From Brachypodius melanocephalos (taxonomy: Eukaryota; Chordata; Aves; Passeriformes; Pycnonotidae), in assembly GCA_013398615.1 (NCBI GenBank), contig VZSR01003807.1:10605816-10669815 (forward strand): a stretch of DNA of 64,000 nt, in the 5' to 3' direction. A program made the position numbers and the translations under genes. This document shows, in pieces, positions 39,660 to 51,770 of the stretch (its first letter is position 1; the number at the start of each line of letters is the position of its first letter). Below the pieces are notes generated by a model. That model made no database searches. It saw nothing but the letters and a program-made list of their open reading frames with translations, and was not told where the DNA came from.

Positions 39660-40010
39660 AAGTGTTCATTTTGATCTGGCTAATGCATTCAAAAATTCAC
39701 AATGATGGTTTATCATAAACGCAGCATAAACAACTGCTGCATTAAGCATTATTCAAATTGAAAAGTCAAGAACTTAAATTTTAGGGACTGCTGGAATCCA
39801 GGGGCCCAATGCATCATTAATTTTGTTCTCCTCTGCCTAGTTGGGTTTAGTAAGCCTCATACAACTTACAAGGAGATGAGGCTTATTTGTTCACAACATT
39901 ATTGCCCTGTTCATAATAGCAGGACTTGTCTCAACTGAACTCCGCCAGGGAAGGCTCTCAGAGGTGTTACACTCTTATAAATTTAATGAAAACAATTTAT
40001 TTGGTGAAAT
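39660..40010. promoter_or_regulatory. Candidate conserved non-coding block (unproven)
   Basis: Non-repetitive, stop-dense DNA holding GATGGTTTATCATAAACG (a near palindrome around 39702-39719), CTAATGCATTC, GCATCATTAATTTTG, CTTATAAATTTAATG and other AT-rich homeodomain and POU-like words. The texture resembles deeply conserved enhancers of gene deserts, but the evidence is motif density only. Confidence 0.2.
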
Positions 40011-40707
40011 GAGAGAAGGACTCAAGCACAACAGAGCTTGAGATCCAGGTTCATTAAAATTGTTTTTTACCTAACTCAAAACAGTTACAAGAATTGCTAT
40101 GTCATTGCACGGGATAGAACTTCCCTGTGTGTGCACATGAGTTCTTGTTTTGGTGTCCTCCTTTCCTCATTCTCACCCAGCCTGGCTCTACTTTCCCTCT
40201 GAAAGGGTCTGAATCCTGTGTGAGCTTTGAAAATTTCTACAAAGCCTATTGAACAACTTGCTTTTTCTTCTTTCACAGACCTACTATTTTTTTTATGGTT
40301 TGGGTCTTACAGAGAGATATAGTTCTAGCTTGGAAGTAAAAAAGCTCTCAGATTTCTGCTTGCTGATGATCTTGCTCTGCTCCTGTACAGCGGAGAGCAG
40401 TTATTGCAGACAATGTTTTGTTGAAATCCAGGAGCATATTGCTTGAGGAAACCTGTCTGGTTGCTCTGTTAGTATCAGCCATACACAATATCAATACTGT
40501 CAGGGACTTGAAGTTAAAGCAGAATAATTTTGTTTGAGGTGTATAGTGGTTAAAATTGAAAACACCTCCAGTAAGAATGTATAAAGCTGAAATTTACCAG
40601 ATGTTGGAACCCAGAGCATCTCTTTGGCTGCCCTGGGCACTCAGGAAACCCTGGCCAAACAGTCTGGGAATTAAGCAAGGGAAATTTGAGTTTTATCCAA
40701 GAGCACT

Positions 40708-41133
40708 TGTGATACCCTGGGCCTGTCCAGGGGGGTGACCAGGGGGGTTTTTCCTCTGTCCTTGGGGGTGACAGACCATGGCACAAAGCAGGGATGAATT
40801 ACAAATCTCAAGAGTGTTAAACAGAGTAGTTTAGTTTATCACTGAGTAAGAAATATGTAGTTTTAGGTTTCTATAATAGAAGTAGATGGAGACAAGATGG
40901 AGATTTTGGGGCGGTCCCTAAGGCTTTTCTTCTTCTTCTTCACCTCCATTTTGTGTTGTGACATCAGCACAATGTGGCTTGGGGAGATTGGGCCAAGTGG
41001 AGATGATCTGTTTGATGTGGATGGTGGACATTGGTAGGAAATGGTAAATAATATGTTCGTAATAATCTGTACTTAAGACGACAACCTTTCAGGGGAGGGG
41101 GAGTTCCCTGATGGCCGCTGTTGAGAACAGACC
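40708..41133 (+). mobile_element. Probable LTR fragment interrupted by an assembly gap
   Basis: Starting near TGTGATACCCTGGGCCTG (40708), the sequence has features of an avian ERV-type LTR: a G-run segment (GGGGGGTGACC twice), GACAGACCATGGCACAAAG, a long U3-like body, a CTTCTTCTTCTTCACC tract with CCATTTTGTGTTGTGACATC (about 40930-40965), and a GC-richer end GTTCCCTGATGGCCGCTG just before the gap. No clear TATA or AATAAA is visible, although TACTTAAGAC (around 41070) could serve as a TATA variant. The downstream boundary lies in or beyond the gap. Orientation and class are inferred from memory of similar bird LTRs. The element may begin further left, since 40560-40707 is also unusual. Confidence 0.5.
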
Positions 41134-41233
41134 NNNNNNNNNNNNNNNNNNNNNNNNNNNNNNNNNNNNNNNNNNNNNNNNNNNNNNNNNNNNNNNNNNN
41201 NNNNNNNNNNNNNNNNNNNNNNNNNNNNNNNNN
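41134..41233. other. Assembly gap of 100 N
   Basis: Exactly 100 unknown bases. A round 100 is the usual placeholder for a gap of unknown size, so the true length may be quite different. It falls in the GC-richer end of the putative LTR, where short-read assemblies commonly break. Confidence 1.
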
Positions 41234-44200
41234 AATCCAACAACCAGAAACATCAGAACTGACCAAATCTGCATGGATTTTCTGAGGTAGAACAAAAAGT
41301 ACTTAAAGTATGTTTAAACAAAATCGCATTTTGGAAAATTAGCAATGTTATCCAGAGCTGAAAAAAGGATACCTGGATTTAATGAAAGATAACACACATC
41401 TCAATATCCAAATAAAATGGCTCCCTGGTTCGGGAACATCTTCGAAAATAGTTAGCTTGGATAGAAGTATGGCATGAGAAACTAAACTACAAGCATTTTG
41501 CAAAAGGAAGAGAAATAATGTTAGGGCATTGGAAGCCTTGGTCAATTTTTGTCTCAGGCAGGCTAGGTTACACTCTTGTATGAATGACAGCACTTTACCT
41601 CTGGCAATTGTCCATTGTAGACAACGCCTTCAAATATGATTTAAAAGGTGCCTGCTAGTATATAGATGCATTAATTTTATATTTTGGCCTATCTACTGAA
41701 AGAAAAAGTGATTGCTTCTCTTTAAGAGCAGTCTAAGGGTGAAAGAAGAAGTAAGATTTCTGGAATACTGTAATCTTAAAATAGTCAGTATGGATATTCC
41801 ACATTTACCATATTATCTTTTATTTCTTGATGTATCTCATATTTATTCCTTGGAGTAAATGTTGGTAAAGGTAATATTGTTGCCTCAAGTGTCTTAAAAA
41901 GTAGGCAATTTACAAATATAAAAATGAAAAATTAATTTGTACTAACAAGACACAGAAATATTTACCATATATTTTTCATGTCTCTGTTGTTCTTAGCTTT
42001 CAAAAATTTATCTGTTTTGCTTCATCAAAGGAAAGTGTTTGTGTTAACAGGCTTTTGAAATGAATGGGTCTTCTCATGAGACCCAGGTTTACCAAGAGCA
42101 GATATCAATGCCTGCAAGACAAGATAAATGCAGAAAAAGCCGCTAAATTCCTATTAAAGAAAGTATCATCATCAGTATTCCTTACTGTGAAAGTGACATA
42201 AGATGAAAATATTTGACAAAATTTAAATGTTATATTGGATTTTTCTCTCCCACTGTAAAGCCATAAGGATGATAGTGTCAAGAAATACAGCCCATGTAAA
42301 CAGAAAATTTAACTGCATTTAATTGCAGCTGTTCAGTGGTGGAACATTTAAATCCAAAAGAGAACCTACAATTGTTTCAGTTGCATTGACTGACTTTAAT
42401 TAGCATTTAGTTATATTGTAAATGTACAAACCTATCAATGAAAATGAGTGGGCATTTAAAGATGTAATGCAGTGCACATATCTACAATAATAGAAGAGCT
42501 TCAGTGTTATCAAAGTTCAGGAAAAATAAAACCTTCCCCCTTTTCTAGGTTAAGTCAAGCACTTAGGATGTAAGCTTTTCTTGCATTCCTTTTTATTTGC
42601 TTTCCCATCACATAGATGAAAGAATTTTTAAAGGATGTATGCTGCTGTGTTTAATGTTTATATGCAATGGCTGAAAGAAAGTCTTTAAATTCAAAGTGCA
42701 TTCAAACTACTTATAATTTCTTATTGATCTGCATTTAGACTCATACTTAAAATCAACTGAAAAATCTCACACTGAGTTTAATGGACAAAGACCAGGCCCT
42801 TATAGTGTGGTCATTGCCAAAGACTCTGATTCTGCACCTGACTCCACGTGGGAGTCAATTGAAGTCAATGATGCTTCAAGAAGGAAGCTGAATCTGTGCA
42901 AAGTCAATTGCAGGACTTATGCCTTTGTAACTAAGCATTGTGTTTGCATCAAAAACGCATTGATCTGATCTCTGAAAAACATAATGGAGACCTCTACTCT
43001 CGGGGTAGTATTTCTTTTCTCCTGCCATGTCTCATCATGATTTTCCCTAATTTATATGTATACATGCTCTGCTTTTTAAGAGGTTTTTATATGATGTGTA
43101 ACTACATTCATTTTTGTTGGGATTTTGAGGGTGGATTATTTGTTTACTAAGCTTTTTAAAAGAAAATGATGATGAAAAAGATATCTGTAAATATAGAACT
43201 ACTCTGTAAATGACATGAATATAATAAAAACTGTGGCAAAACCTCTGTTGTACCTATATATGGTTTAAAAGGTTAATTGTCTGAGTTTTACATAATGGGT
43301 TCAGGTAATGGAGATACAAGGGAGGTTTGGGTTTTTTTCTCTAGTTTTTCTCCTGTCTAAATAAAAGGAGAAGAAATCATTAAATCAAACTTCACAGTTT
43401 CATCTATGCAATGGAGAAATGTGTGGTTACCCAAAACTTTAAAAGACGTTGAGAATGACAGACAGGACAACTATCTTTGAGTAATTGTTTTTTTTAGACT
43501 AAAGGCTTCAGATCTTAATTGTCACACAGAGTTTTTTGTATTTTCCCTTTCTGATTTGTCTAACCTAGAGGTGATTAGATACTTCCCCACAATGGCAAAA
43601 GGAAGGTTCAGCTTCTCAGCTGCCTAAATAGATTTAGAAAAACAGATTGAGGTTGTTTGCTTGGAAAAGCAGAGTATTGGGCAAGAGGGAGAAGGCAAAA
43701 GGAATCTCCCTGAATTAAGTTTTCTGTACTGTTTGAAAAGAGCTTCAGTAAATAAATATTGAACGTTATTATAAACATTTCATTTAGTTTGAGCTCTGCC
43801 CTGAAATCTAATTATGAGCTACATAGGACTTCTGAGGAAGGGGGCAGGAGCTGGTGTAGTTCAGTAGGGTACAGAAACAGTGTAAAAACAGAAGTCTATG
43901 TTATTACCTTCACTACAAATTCTTGACTTACCTATTGTCCCTTTGGTAACATGGGTAGTTGAGCATTCCATTCTGCCCTGTTTTTCTATTCCCATGAAAC
44001 TGTGCAGCAGGCTGAGCATAAATACAGTATAAGTAAAAATATTAAAAGGAAGTTGCTGTTTGGAAGTGTGTATAAGCCTTAAAGACTGCTGGAAGGCTTC
44101 TAAAAATTACTTTGTTTCTCCCAGAAAGCAGCTCAGACAGCATTGTTGATATTCACTGTTTACCATCTTAGCTGTTTATGTATGTTTGGTGTCAAGTGTG

Positions 44201-46482
44201 CTTATTATGCAGGGTTTTAAATGTAACTAAAACGTATTTTAATTAATATGAGCAAAGATCAGAACAGACCTTTGAGACACTAAGTAGGAAAGTGTTGGTT
44301 TTCTCCAGCTTCATAGCAGAGCCATAACTGATAGCTTCTGTCTGCCAGCCACAAGCAGCAGGCACAGATGTGAGCTCCATTTCCAATGGTTGCTTTTCTG
44401 GCAAGCAGAGGTGCCCTCACCCTGCTGAAAAGCACCCAGACAGGCTGTCCTGGCTGCAAAACAGCAGGAGAGAGAGAAAACAGCCTTTGGGTGATTGGTG
44501 AAGTCTGAAACTTTATAATGGCATACCAGGGAAGGAAAAATCCTGGTTCTTGCCACGCAGTCTGTGGGGAAGATACAGAGGAGGAATGAGATGGCAACAG
44601 CTGACATTACTGGTGCAGAGAAAGTCCAGCTTCACTTGTGGATGTGAAAGAGCAGGACACAATCAATTTCCAAACGTTGATTTGCAGGCATTCAGAAAGC
44701 CTGCATTTCTGATTTTAATCTGGCCTATCCTAAAATACACCTTAAACAGTATTTTCATGTTAAAATTGAATGTCTGGATAATGACTCTTCCAGCTTGCGT
44801 GCAGCTTTTTGTAGCCATTTGTGTTTACATAACTATGCAACTGTGACTAGATGAAGGTCTTCAGTATTTTTTAAACAGCCTGTAGGTTTTTATTAAAAAA
44901 TTACCAGATTATGTCTTGAAGTGGTTTGCTATAATTAGGAAAATTGAATTTACAATTTAGTGATTTTAGATCTTCTTTTCTCTTTAAAATGCAAATTTTT
45001 GTTAATTTTAAACCTTTTATAGATAGAATTTGGAAAAAAGTAGGGAATATGACAGCCCTACTTATTTTCTGGTGGTGTTGTCACAAACTTCTTCAAAATT
45101 TCAGATTAATTTCCACATCATATAGAACTTTTTCTGTTTGTTACTCTTGGTTAACAGAATCTTTTACTCTATCCTTACAGTGTAACCTTTTGAAACTAGA
45201 CCGTGCAATTCCTCTAACAGGAAACCATTTACACTGTGGGTGCTCTGGGATGCTGTGCTGGAAGTGGTATTTTTTGTGGGCTTGTATTTTGACTTGTAAA
45301 CTTTGTTGACAGGTCCCTTGATGTTATTATTTTCCCCTTGGATCTCAATTAATTCAATGTGGAATTGAATTCTGAAAATATTTATCTGAATGTGCAAAAC
45401 AGAGCACATAATTTTGAGTCCATACAAGACTCAAAAGTAAAATTAAAGCATTGGTAAAAGATCTATGTGAAGTAAATAAAGACAACCTCACCCCATTGTT
45501 GTGTGATGGTTGGATGACATTGGTTGAAAATGTAACCAGCTGCTCTGGGAGGACAAACAGTGTTGGAAGATGTCTTTCCAAGGGAATTGGATATTATAGG
45601 AAGCATGTGATCATTCTGGATATTGCCAGCTCTAATTAGTCCTTTTAGGAATAGGGTGACAGTGTTGACCCATTTTGATGTTTGATTAGTGTATTTCTGC
45701 TTTTTTCAGATCCCTTTTTGCATGCATGCACATAATTTTCACAACTTTCCTTCCTGGATTTGCCCTTTGGATGGACCTGTTAGTGTTAATCACAGAGTTT
45801 TCAGCTGCATGCCTCAGCATTTTCTTGCTGTTGAAGTCGGTCTGAAGTGCTTTTCTGCAGCCTTCCTTCTGGCCATATTAGTCACAAGGAGTTTGTTGAA
45901 AGTGTTCATTTATAAAATCAGATTTGTTCTAATTTTAGGGCAGTTTCTCTTATAACCCACTGTCTTCCTTTTTTAAAAAGCACTTACTTACTGGTTTCTT
46001 CCTGCCTTTTTTCCATGAGCTGCCTCCAAGGTCTGGAGTTTTCTGTGCTGTATTCATGATGCCCTAAGGTCCACATGCATACTCATCATTGTGTCCAGAT
46101 GTAGTTCTTGTTTCCTACGGCCATTGTCCACCACAAACTCTACCACACAGTATTTTATTCACAAATATGTTCCACCATGTACCTGCTCTAGTGTAAACAC
46201 ACACACACAGCTGCTGCAGCAAGAGATTTTTTGGTGGGAGGACAAAAAAGAAGGTGGGATCACTCTTTGCCTCCTCTCCTGCCTCAGCAGGTACTGAGAG
46301 CAGTGAGAGTGGGACAGACTCCTTAGGAGGCCTGAGGTGGGAGCTGGGGGTGACCCCCAACATAGGCACAGCCCTTGTCAAAGTTTAGTCAGGGACAGGG
46401 TCCATCTAACACCCTGTAATCATCAAACAAATGATAGGTCACCAACCTGGCCCGAGAGCTGACTAGAAAGCCACAAAGCAAG
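41234..46482. other. Unique AT-rich DNA, no gene recognised
   Basis: The first ~60 bases after the gap (CAACAACCAGAAAC, CTGCATGGATTTTCTGAG) may belong to the interrupted LTR. The rest is unique. 41600-44270 is especially AT-rich and almost frame-free, and it contains a possible palindromic relic at 42792-42923. Frames at 44280-45640 reach 121 codons but resemble nothing I know. GC content rises from about 46240. Confidence 0.6.
42792..42923. repeat. Possible relic of an ancient palindromic MITE-like element
   Basis: The hallmark core TTGAAGTCAATGATGCTTC (42859-42877) sits to the right of CTGATTCTGCACCTGACTCC, and CAATTGCAGGACTTATGCC marks the far right. The order matches old palindromic repeats of birds, crocodilians and turtles whose centre reads TGAAGTCAATGGG. 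TGACTCCACGTGGGAGTCA (42839-42857) is itself an almost perfect palindrome around an E-box CACGTG (42845-42850). The family assignment is recalled, not computed. Confidence 0.35.
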
Positions 46483-47399
46483 TCAGGATCCCCTGGGAGC
46501 CCATCTCAGGACAGGTGTGGGTGCTCTGATCTGAGCCTGAAGGGAGCCCTGCAGGTCCCGGGCCCCAAAGGGGCTGGCTGGGCTGCTCAAGGGAGGTGAG
46601 CCCTTGGATGAGCTCAGGCCCCTCAGAGTAGTCATGTCTGCTTTCTTTTCTGAAGACTGTCTTTTAAAGGGGGAGGGGAATAGTGCCAATCTGCTGAAAT
46701 ACATCACTCTCTGGTTTCTGCGGCTGGGGTTGCTCGGATGTTGAAATCTCTGACTAGTTGTTCCTCATCCATTCAATTTGGACTCAGTTGCCTACTGTCT
46801 ATCACTTGGCTATCATTTTCTTTCCTTCTGCTCAAGTCACCACTTGCAATAAAACCTTCAGACAAACTGTTGCAGCTACAACAGCAGCTAGTAAAACACA
46901 GACTGGCTTCCTTATTCAATTCTTGTAGCAGAGCAAGGATTGTTTCCTTCTTTAAGACAAGTCTTTCACAAATTCTTGTCTTACTGCCATATTTTACTTG
47001 TCAGATTGTTTGTGTACTAATAAAAAACATTATTCTAAGAATATTGGCAATATCCCATTCCTTTATTGGTCCCTTTCCTGACAGGTTAGCAGTGACAAAT
47101 GCTGCAAAAAGTGGAGCCATGCGATCATTGTTCATACTGCTCATCCAGCTTCTGCTCCACTCAGTGATGTGACAATATTCTTTCTGCATTTGAGAAAATG
47201 TTCCTTTGGATATTCCAGTGAATATCTGCAGTGTCATTTGTGTGCAACTGACAGCTGTCTGTGGGCTTACAAGGCAAGGAGAGAACATGATCACATCAGC
47301 AATACTAAAGAGGTAGAGAGAAAGTTTTATTAGTCCTAACTCAGTGATGCACCCTGTGGTACAGCCACTGATGTGACACAATTGCTTTTGGATATATCT
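46483..47399 (-). pseudogene. Unassigned broken reading frame, possible pseudogene or element relic
   Basis: On the minus strand one frame runs from 47399 to 46707 (231 codons) with only two stops, both TGA (47001-47003 and 46773-46775). The next frame opens where it ends and continues 74 codons to 46483, so about 305 codons are broken by two stops and one frameshift. Both TGA codons could come from CGA by CpG decay. The first part has hydrophobic, mixed-charge stretches. The second has a helix-like segment (RLVLKKETILALLQELNKEA) and a Cys-rich patch. The last part is Ser/Pro-rich and disordered-looking. I recognise no domain and no catalytic motif. A plus-strand frame of 144 codons (46738-47172) overlaps it. 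No start context, splice sites or poly(A) tail settle its nature. Chance is a real alternative. A retrocopy, an old transposon or an endogenous viral relic are others. Confidence 0.3.
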
Positions 47400-50300
47400 T
47401 TATCTGGAATTGTGTTTTCCCCAGTTCAAATGGGTGAAATTACAGGAACTTAGATGCCATATATCACAATACAGTTGAACTGGCTTGAATGGATTCTTTA
47501 AATGCTTTAAGTAACCTGGCATTCTCTATAACTTATATCTGATGACCAAGCTCTTCATCTGCATTCAGACAATCTAGTGACAGGTATCTGCTAGGGTGCA
47601 AAGTGCTGGGATAGCCAGGCACAGGATATGCTCAGCTAGGAGAGATGAATCCTTTCGAGTTCATTTATAAAAGGAAACTGGTTTTGGCTTTTGGGACAGC
47701 CAGGACTGATTTAGAAACTGGTACTGGCTTATTCACAGAGATCCAAAGCATTATTCTCTTAATGCCTTATTTCCTGGGGAAATAAAAAAGAGAAATGGTC
47801 TAAGGCACCAGGTACTCTTCCATGGTGTCTGCATTCACTCAAGAGCAACCAAACAAAAAACCACTTGCAGCATCATCTAATTGCTGGTCCATAAGTACTA
47901 GTAATACATAATAGACATAGCATCTAATCTGCAAGGTGAACTGGCCAAGTCTGTTAGCCAGCTTGATAATGAACTGATACTTTCTCTGAAAAAAAGCTGG
48001 TTTACTCACTGGAAAACTGGAACTTTTCTTGGTTTGTCCTTGTGCGACACGCCTGCATTAAATTATGGGCGCATTTGTCACAGGAACATTTTTTCTTTTG
48101 CCACATCTTGCTCTCTCCTTTCCTTTCTTTTCCAGCATGCAAATGCTGTTTTCTTTCTTTCTTGCTAAGTCTTGTACTTCCTTACTGCTAATAATACCTA
48201 TTTTACTTTTCATGACAGTTAAAAAGTATATATCAGCTTGCTAACTGGTAGAAGGACAAAACCTCTGCTTATTTACAGACTCACATAATCAAATTTGTTT
48301 TGTTGTATAAGCACATCCTTTTAAAAGTACATTACTAGACTGCACTGTTTCCCCTTTCTTTATAATTGATTGAATTGGGTTTTTAGTGACAAATATCATA
48401 ATGATTCTACAGATGTTCATGGAGCTGTAAAGGAGGATTCAATATTTTTACTGCCTTAGGAAAAGGCTTTATTTTAGTTTTACTCTCTGCACACTTTCCT
48501 TGGTAAACTTCAAAAGGAAAAGAGCAAACAGTAGGAAATCATTAGTTGGTAGTGACAGGTCAATGTAGCGAGATTATTCCTATAGACTCTAGACTTGCTG
48601 TGTGTTTAAAGATAAAAGATAATATAACTGCATTTTTTTTTCAAGTTCTTACTGTCCGAAAAGAATGTATTTTTCTAAATAGGATGATTTTTGCTGAATG
48701 GGCTCACAAGTGTTCTCAGAAACTGCAGCTGTAGAAATATTTAGGTACTGGCATAAGGTTTTGTACAGATTTCCCAAAAATTGAGAACCAACCCACCATT
48801 TTGCCACTAAACTGAGCATGGCTTTCTATATATTTTTACTTCATCTCAATTTTCAGATCATTGAAGCATCTGCCAAGAAGACATCTCTTTCCAACTGGAT
48901 GGAAAATTATTCTTTGAACAAAACAACATCATGCTGTGCCATCCATGGAATCCTCTGACAGTGAGAGGAAACTGTAATATCATCATTAAAAATTGTTCCC
49001 ACAATTCAGCCTTAGATTTACCAGTTTAGTTTTCTAAAACTAGGGCCTTACTTAAAATTGTATTTTAATTGGCAAGAGGTGTTAAACATAAAAAGACATT
49101 CAGCAGTGGTGTTTGGGTGCTGATATAAGTTTTAAAATTTGAAATATTCATCTCTGAGAAATTCTGGTGCTTCTCAGTGAAAATATGTATGTTGTTATTT
49201 CCTTGCTTGTGGTCTGATACAATATCTTTTCCAAAAAAAATAACCTTTACTTGAGAACTTAATACTGTTTGGATTAGGGTCTTCATTTTTAAATATCTTG
49301 TACATCACAGGTTATAAATACTGTTTTGACATACTATTTGGTTGCAGATTGTCCTGTGAAAAATCACTGCAGAAAAAAAATCTGCTATTGGAAACAGTGA
49401 TGTTGTAGCATTTCTTCTAAACAGAAGCATGTTTAATGGTCAATAAAATGAGCTCTTGGCAGTCATTCAATTTGATGATTAAAGAATTCCTGCCTTTACA
49501 ACAACAATGTTATAGTACAAAATAGCATTAGGAAACTTACTGCACTTATTGGTTTGCAATGAGTCATAGCTATGCAATTATGGCTCTGCAATTTCCCAGG
49601 CATGACATCATGAAACATACTGTCACAATACAGATTTTAAAAGTATTTTTAAAAATTGTGGTTGGTTAGTTTAAAAAAGGCCAGTATTTTTTGTGTTACA
49701 TATGTGTGTTACATGCATGGTTATACATACCTACTGGCAGATGAGCTTTCCATTGCAAGCCTTTGTGGGTGACTTTGCAGATATAGCTTTTACTGACATC
49801 AGAATATAAAACAAAATGAAATTTTTTTTAAAAAAATCAAGGGATGGGAGACCGTTGTGCTTTTCTTTGAGGACAGAATATTTTCTGTAGGTCTAACTTT
49901 TGCCTGCTTTCCATCAAAGGCAGAAAATCCTGAAATATACAGCTGGCTCAATGTGACTGTTTTTTTGCCATTGCTCTGTAATCTGAGAGCTCAGAGAACT
50001 GGCCCATTTAATATTTCATTACATGTTCCAATATACTTCTTAATTCCTACCCTGGGCTTCTAATGGCCGAGCTATGGTGCTGACCTATTGTATTTGTTAT
50101 GGGCAAAGACAACAGCATTAGAGCCCCAGTGTTTCACCTTGTTCTATCCTGTTCTGGGAAGCTTCATCATTTTTCCTGTAATCAACTCTTGACTGGTATC
50201 CTAAAGACTTTTTAAGTGAACTGCACTAGCCAGTGAAAAGTCAAAGGAATATGAATACCAGAGGTAGAAGTAGAAATACTTAAGATTTGCTTTCAGTATC

Positions 50301-51117
50301 TCTTCTGTCATAGTTTGAGGTGAAAAGTTTAGCATTGCACTTTTGTCTAAATTCAAAAGGAATCTAAAATTCAAAAGGAAACATCTTTTTAATCCAAAGA
50401 ATAATTTTAGAACTTTGAGGAGAAATACTTTCAGTCCAGCCCATGTGGAAGTAAATCTGCTGGAGTTTTTCAGAAAAATTTGAGAGACAGACAGATAATC
50501 CATAATCAAACACACACTAAAATCTCAATACTCTGAGCTTAATATCATGCATAAATGTCTTAGCCACCAGGTTATGGAGGCTGTGTCTCTTTTTAATCAC
50601 TTAATCCACTGGCATAATTCAACATGAGCTGGGACAGAGTCTGAGCTGTTCACATTCTCTTGTTTTGACTCTGCTTTTTTTTTTTTTTCCAGTGATGTGT
50701 TCTTCAATATTTAGTAGAATTCTATAGAAGAAGAAATGAAACTTGGAAAAATGTTTATATCATTTTGTCAGCAACTTTTTTGGTGCTTATCTTCAGGATC
50801 CCAGATGACTCCTTTCAGTTCTAACCAAACAGTACTGATTTCTTCACTCTTCCTGGATCCAAAAAGGAATAAGATAAAAGAATTGCTCTAGATGTTTTGT
50901 GACAAAAGTGTGGGACAGTAAAAGCAGTCAGCTAGACTCGTTCCATTTTCTGTGCTGGAAAAAGAACAAGAAAAAGCTTCACAATCGGGATTCAAAGCAG
51001 GGTACATCCAAGACTTGCTCCCGGTTTAATGCCGAGAGGAGAAAGTATGAATTGCCAACCACCACCAAGTGTGTATGTTTTCGTGCAGTGTCCCTCCTGG
51101 GGGCAGCCCAAAAGGCA

Positions 51118-51154
51118 GAGGTAAAGGTAAGAGGTAAAGAGGTAAGAGGTAAAG
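51118..51154 (+). repeat. GAGGTAA-type imperfect tandem repeat
   Basis: GAGGTAAAG and GGTAAGAG units alternate over 37 bp. Each unit carries a GGTAAG or GGTAAA word, so the plus strand contains several overlapping splice-donor-like sites next to a frame of about 90 codons (50899-51171). No acceptor or homology supports an exon. Confidence 0.85.
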
Positions 51155-51726
51155 TTCTATCACACTTGTGAGGCAGATCTCACCTGGCTGAGTCCCTCAC
51201 ATTCAATCCCAATTAACAGACTTCTGGCATTACTCCACAGAAAGTGTAGTTCTGACACTAATTCCTTTACCTCAGGCTCCATAGGTCTGTCAAAAGGTTA
51301 CAATCAAACAGCTGCTCTTCTACAGGTAAAGAGGTTTCTGTATGCTCTTGCACTGTTTGAGATTGCCATGTATTTTCTGGTTGGAATGGCATATCATCAC
51401 AGAGCGTGCTCTGCTTTGTCAGAACAGTTTTCCTTTCTCTTTATTTGTGGTTAGTGAGGTGCCTAGTCTGGAGCATGAAAATTCATCTCTGATTTACCTG
51501 GATGGTATTTTTATCACACTCTTCCAAGTAACCTATCCCTTTTTTATGTTTTAGCCTTGGTTCATTAACTTTTCACCTGGGGAATGTAGTAAACAGAGAA
51601 AAATCAATTCTGACTCAATCCAGCCCTCTAAACTTTCTGGAGTACTTGTTCAACACTGAAACCATGACCCTGGAGACTCCTCTTTCATAGAGAATATATA
51701 TTAACTTTGTCAGTCAGCCTGATTAA

Positions 51727-51770
51727 ATCTCTCTCCTCTTCTTTCTCTCCCTCTCTCTCTCCTTGTCTCC
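51727..51770. repeat. CT-rich low-complexity tract
   Basis: The tract is almost purely pyrimidine on the plus strand, including CCCTCTCTCTCTCC. Confidence 0.9.

Larger units (their letters stand above)
33848..40707. other. Unique AT-rich DNA, no gene recognised
   Basis: Frames are under about 85 codons with no known domain. A (TTGGT)n microsatellite lies at 34007-34027, and AT-rich low-complexity patches lie near 37220-37310 and 38900-38960. The block 39660-40010 is non-repetitive and enhancer-like but unproven. No CpG island was seen. Confidence 0.65.

Noticed and set aside
40964..41295. Minus-strand frames running across the N gap
   Set aside because: The unknown bases contain no stops by construction, so the frames are artefacts.
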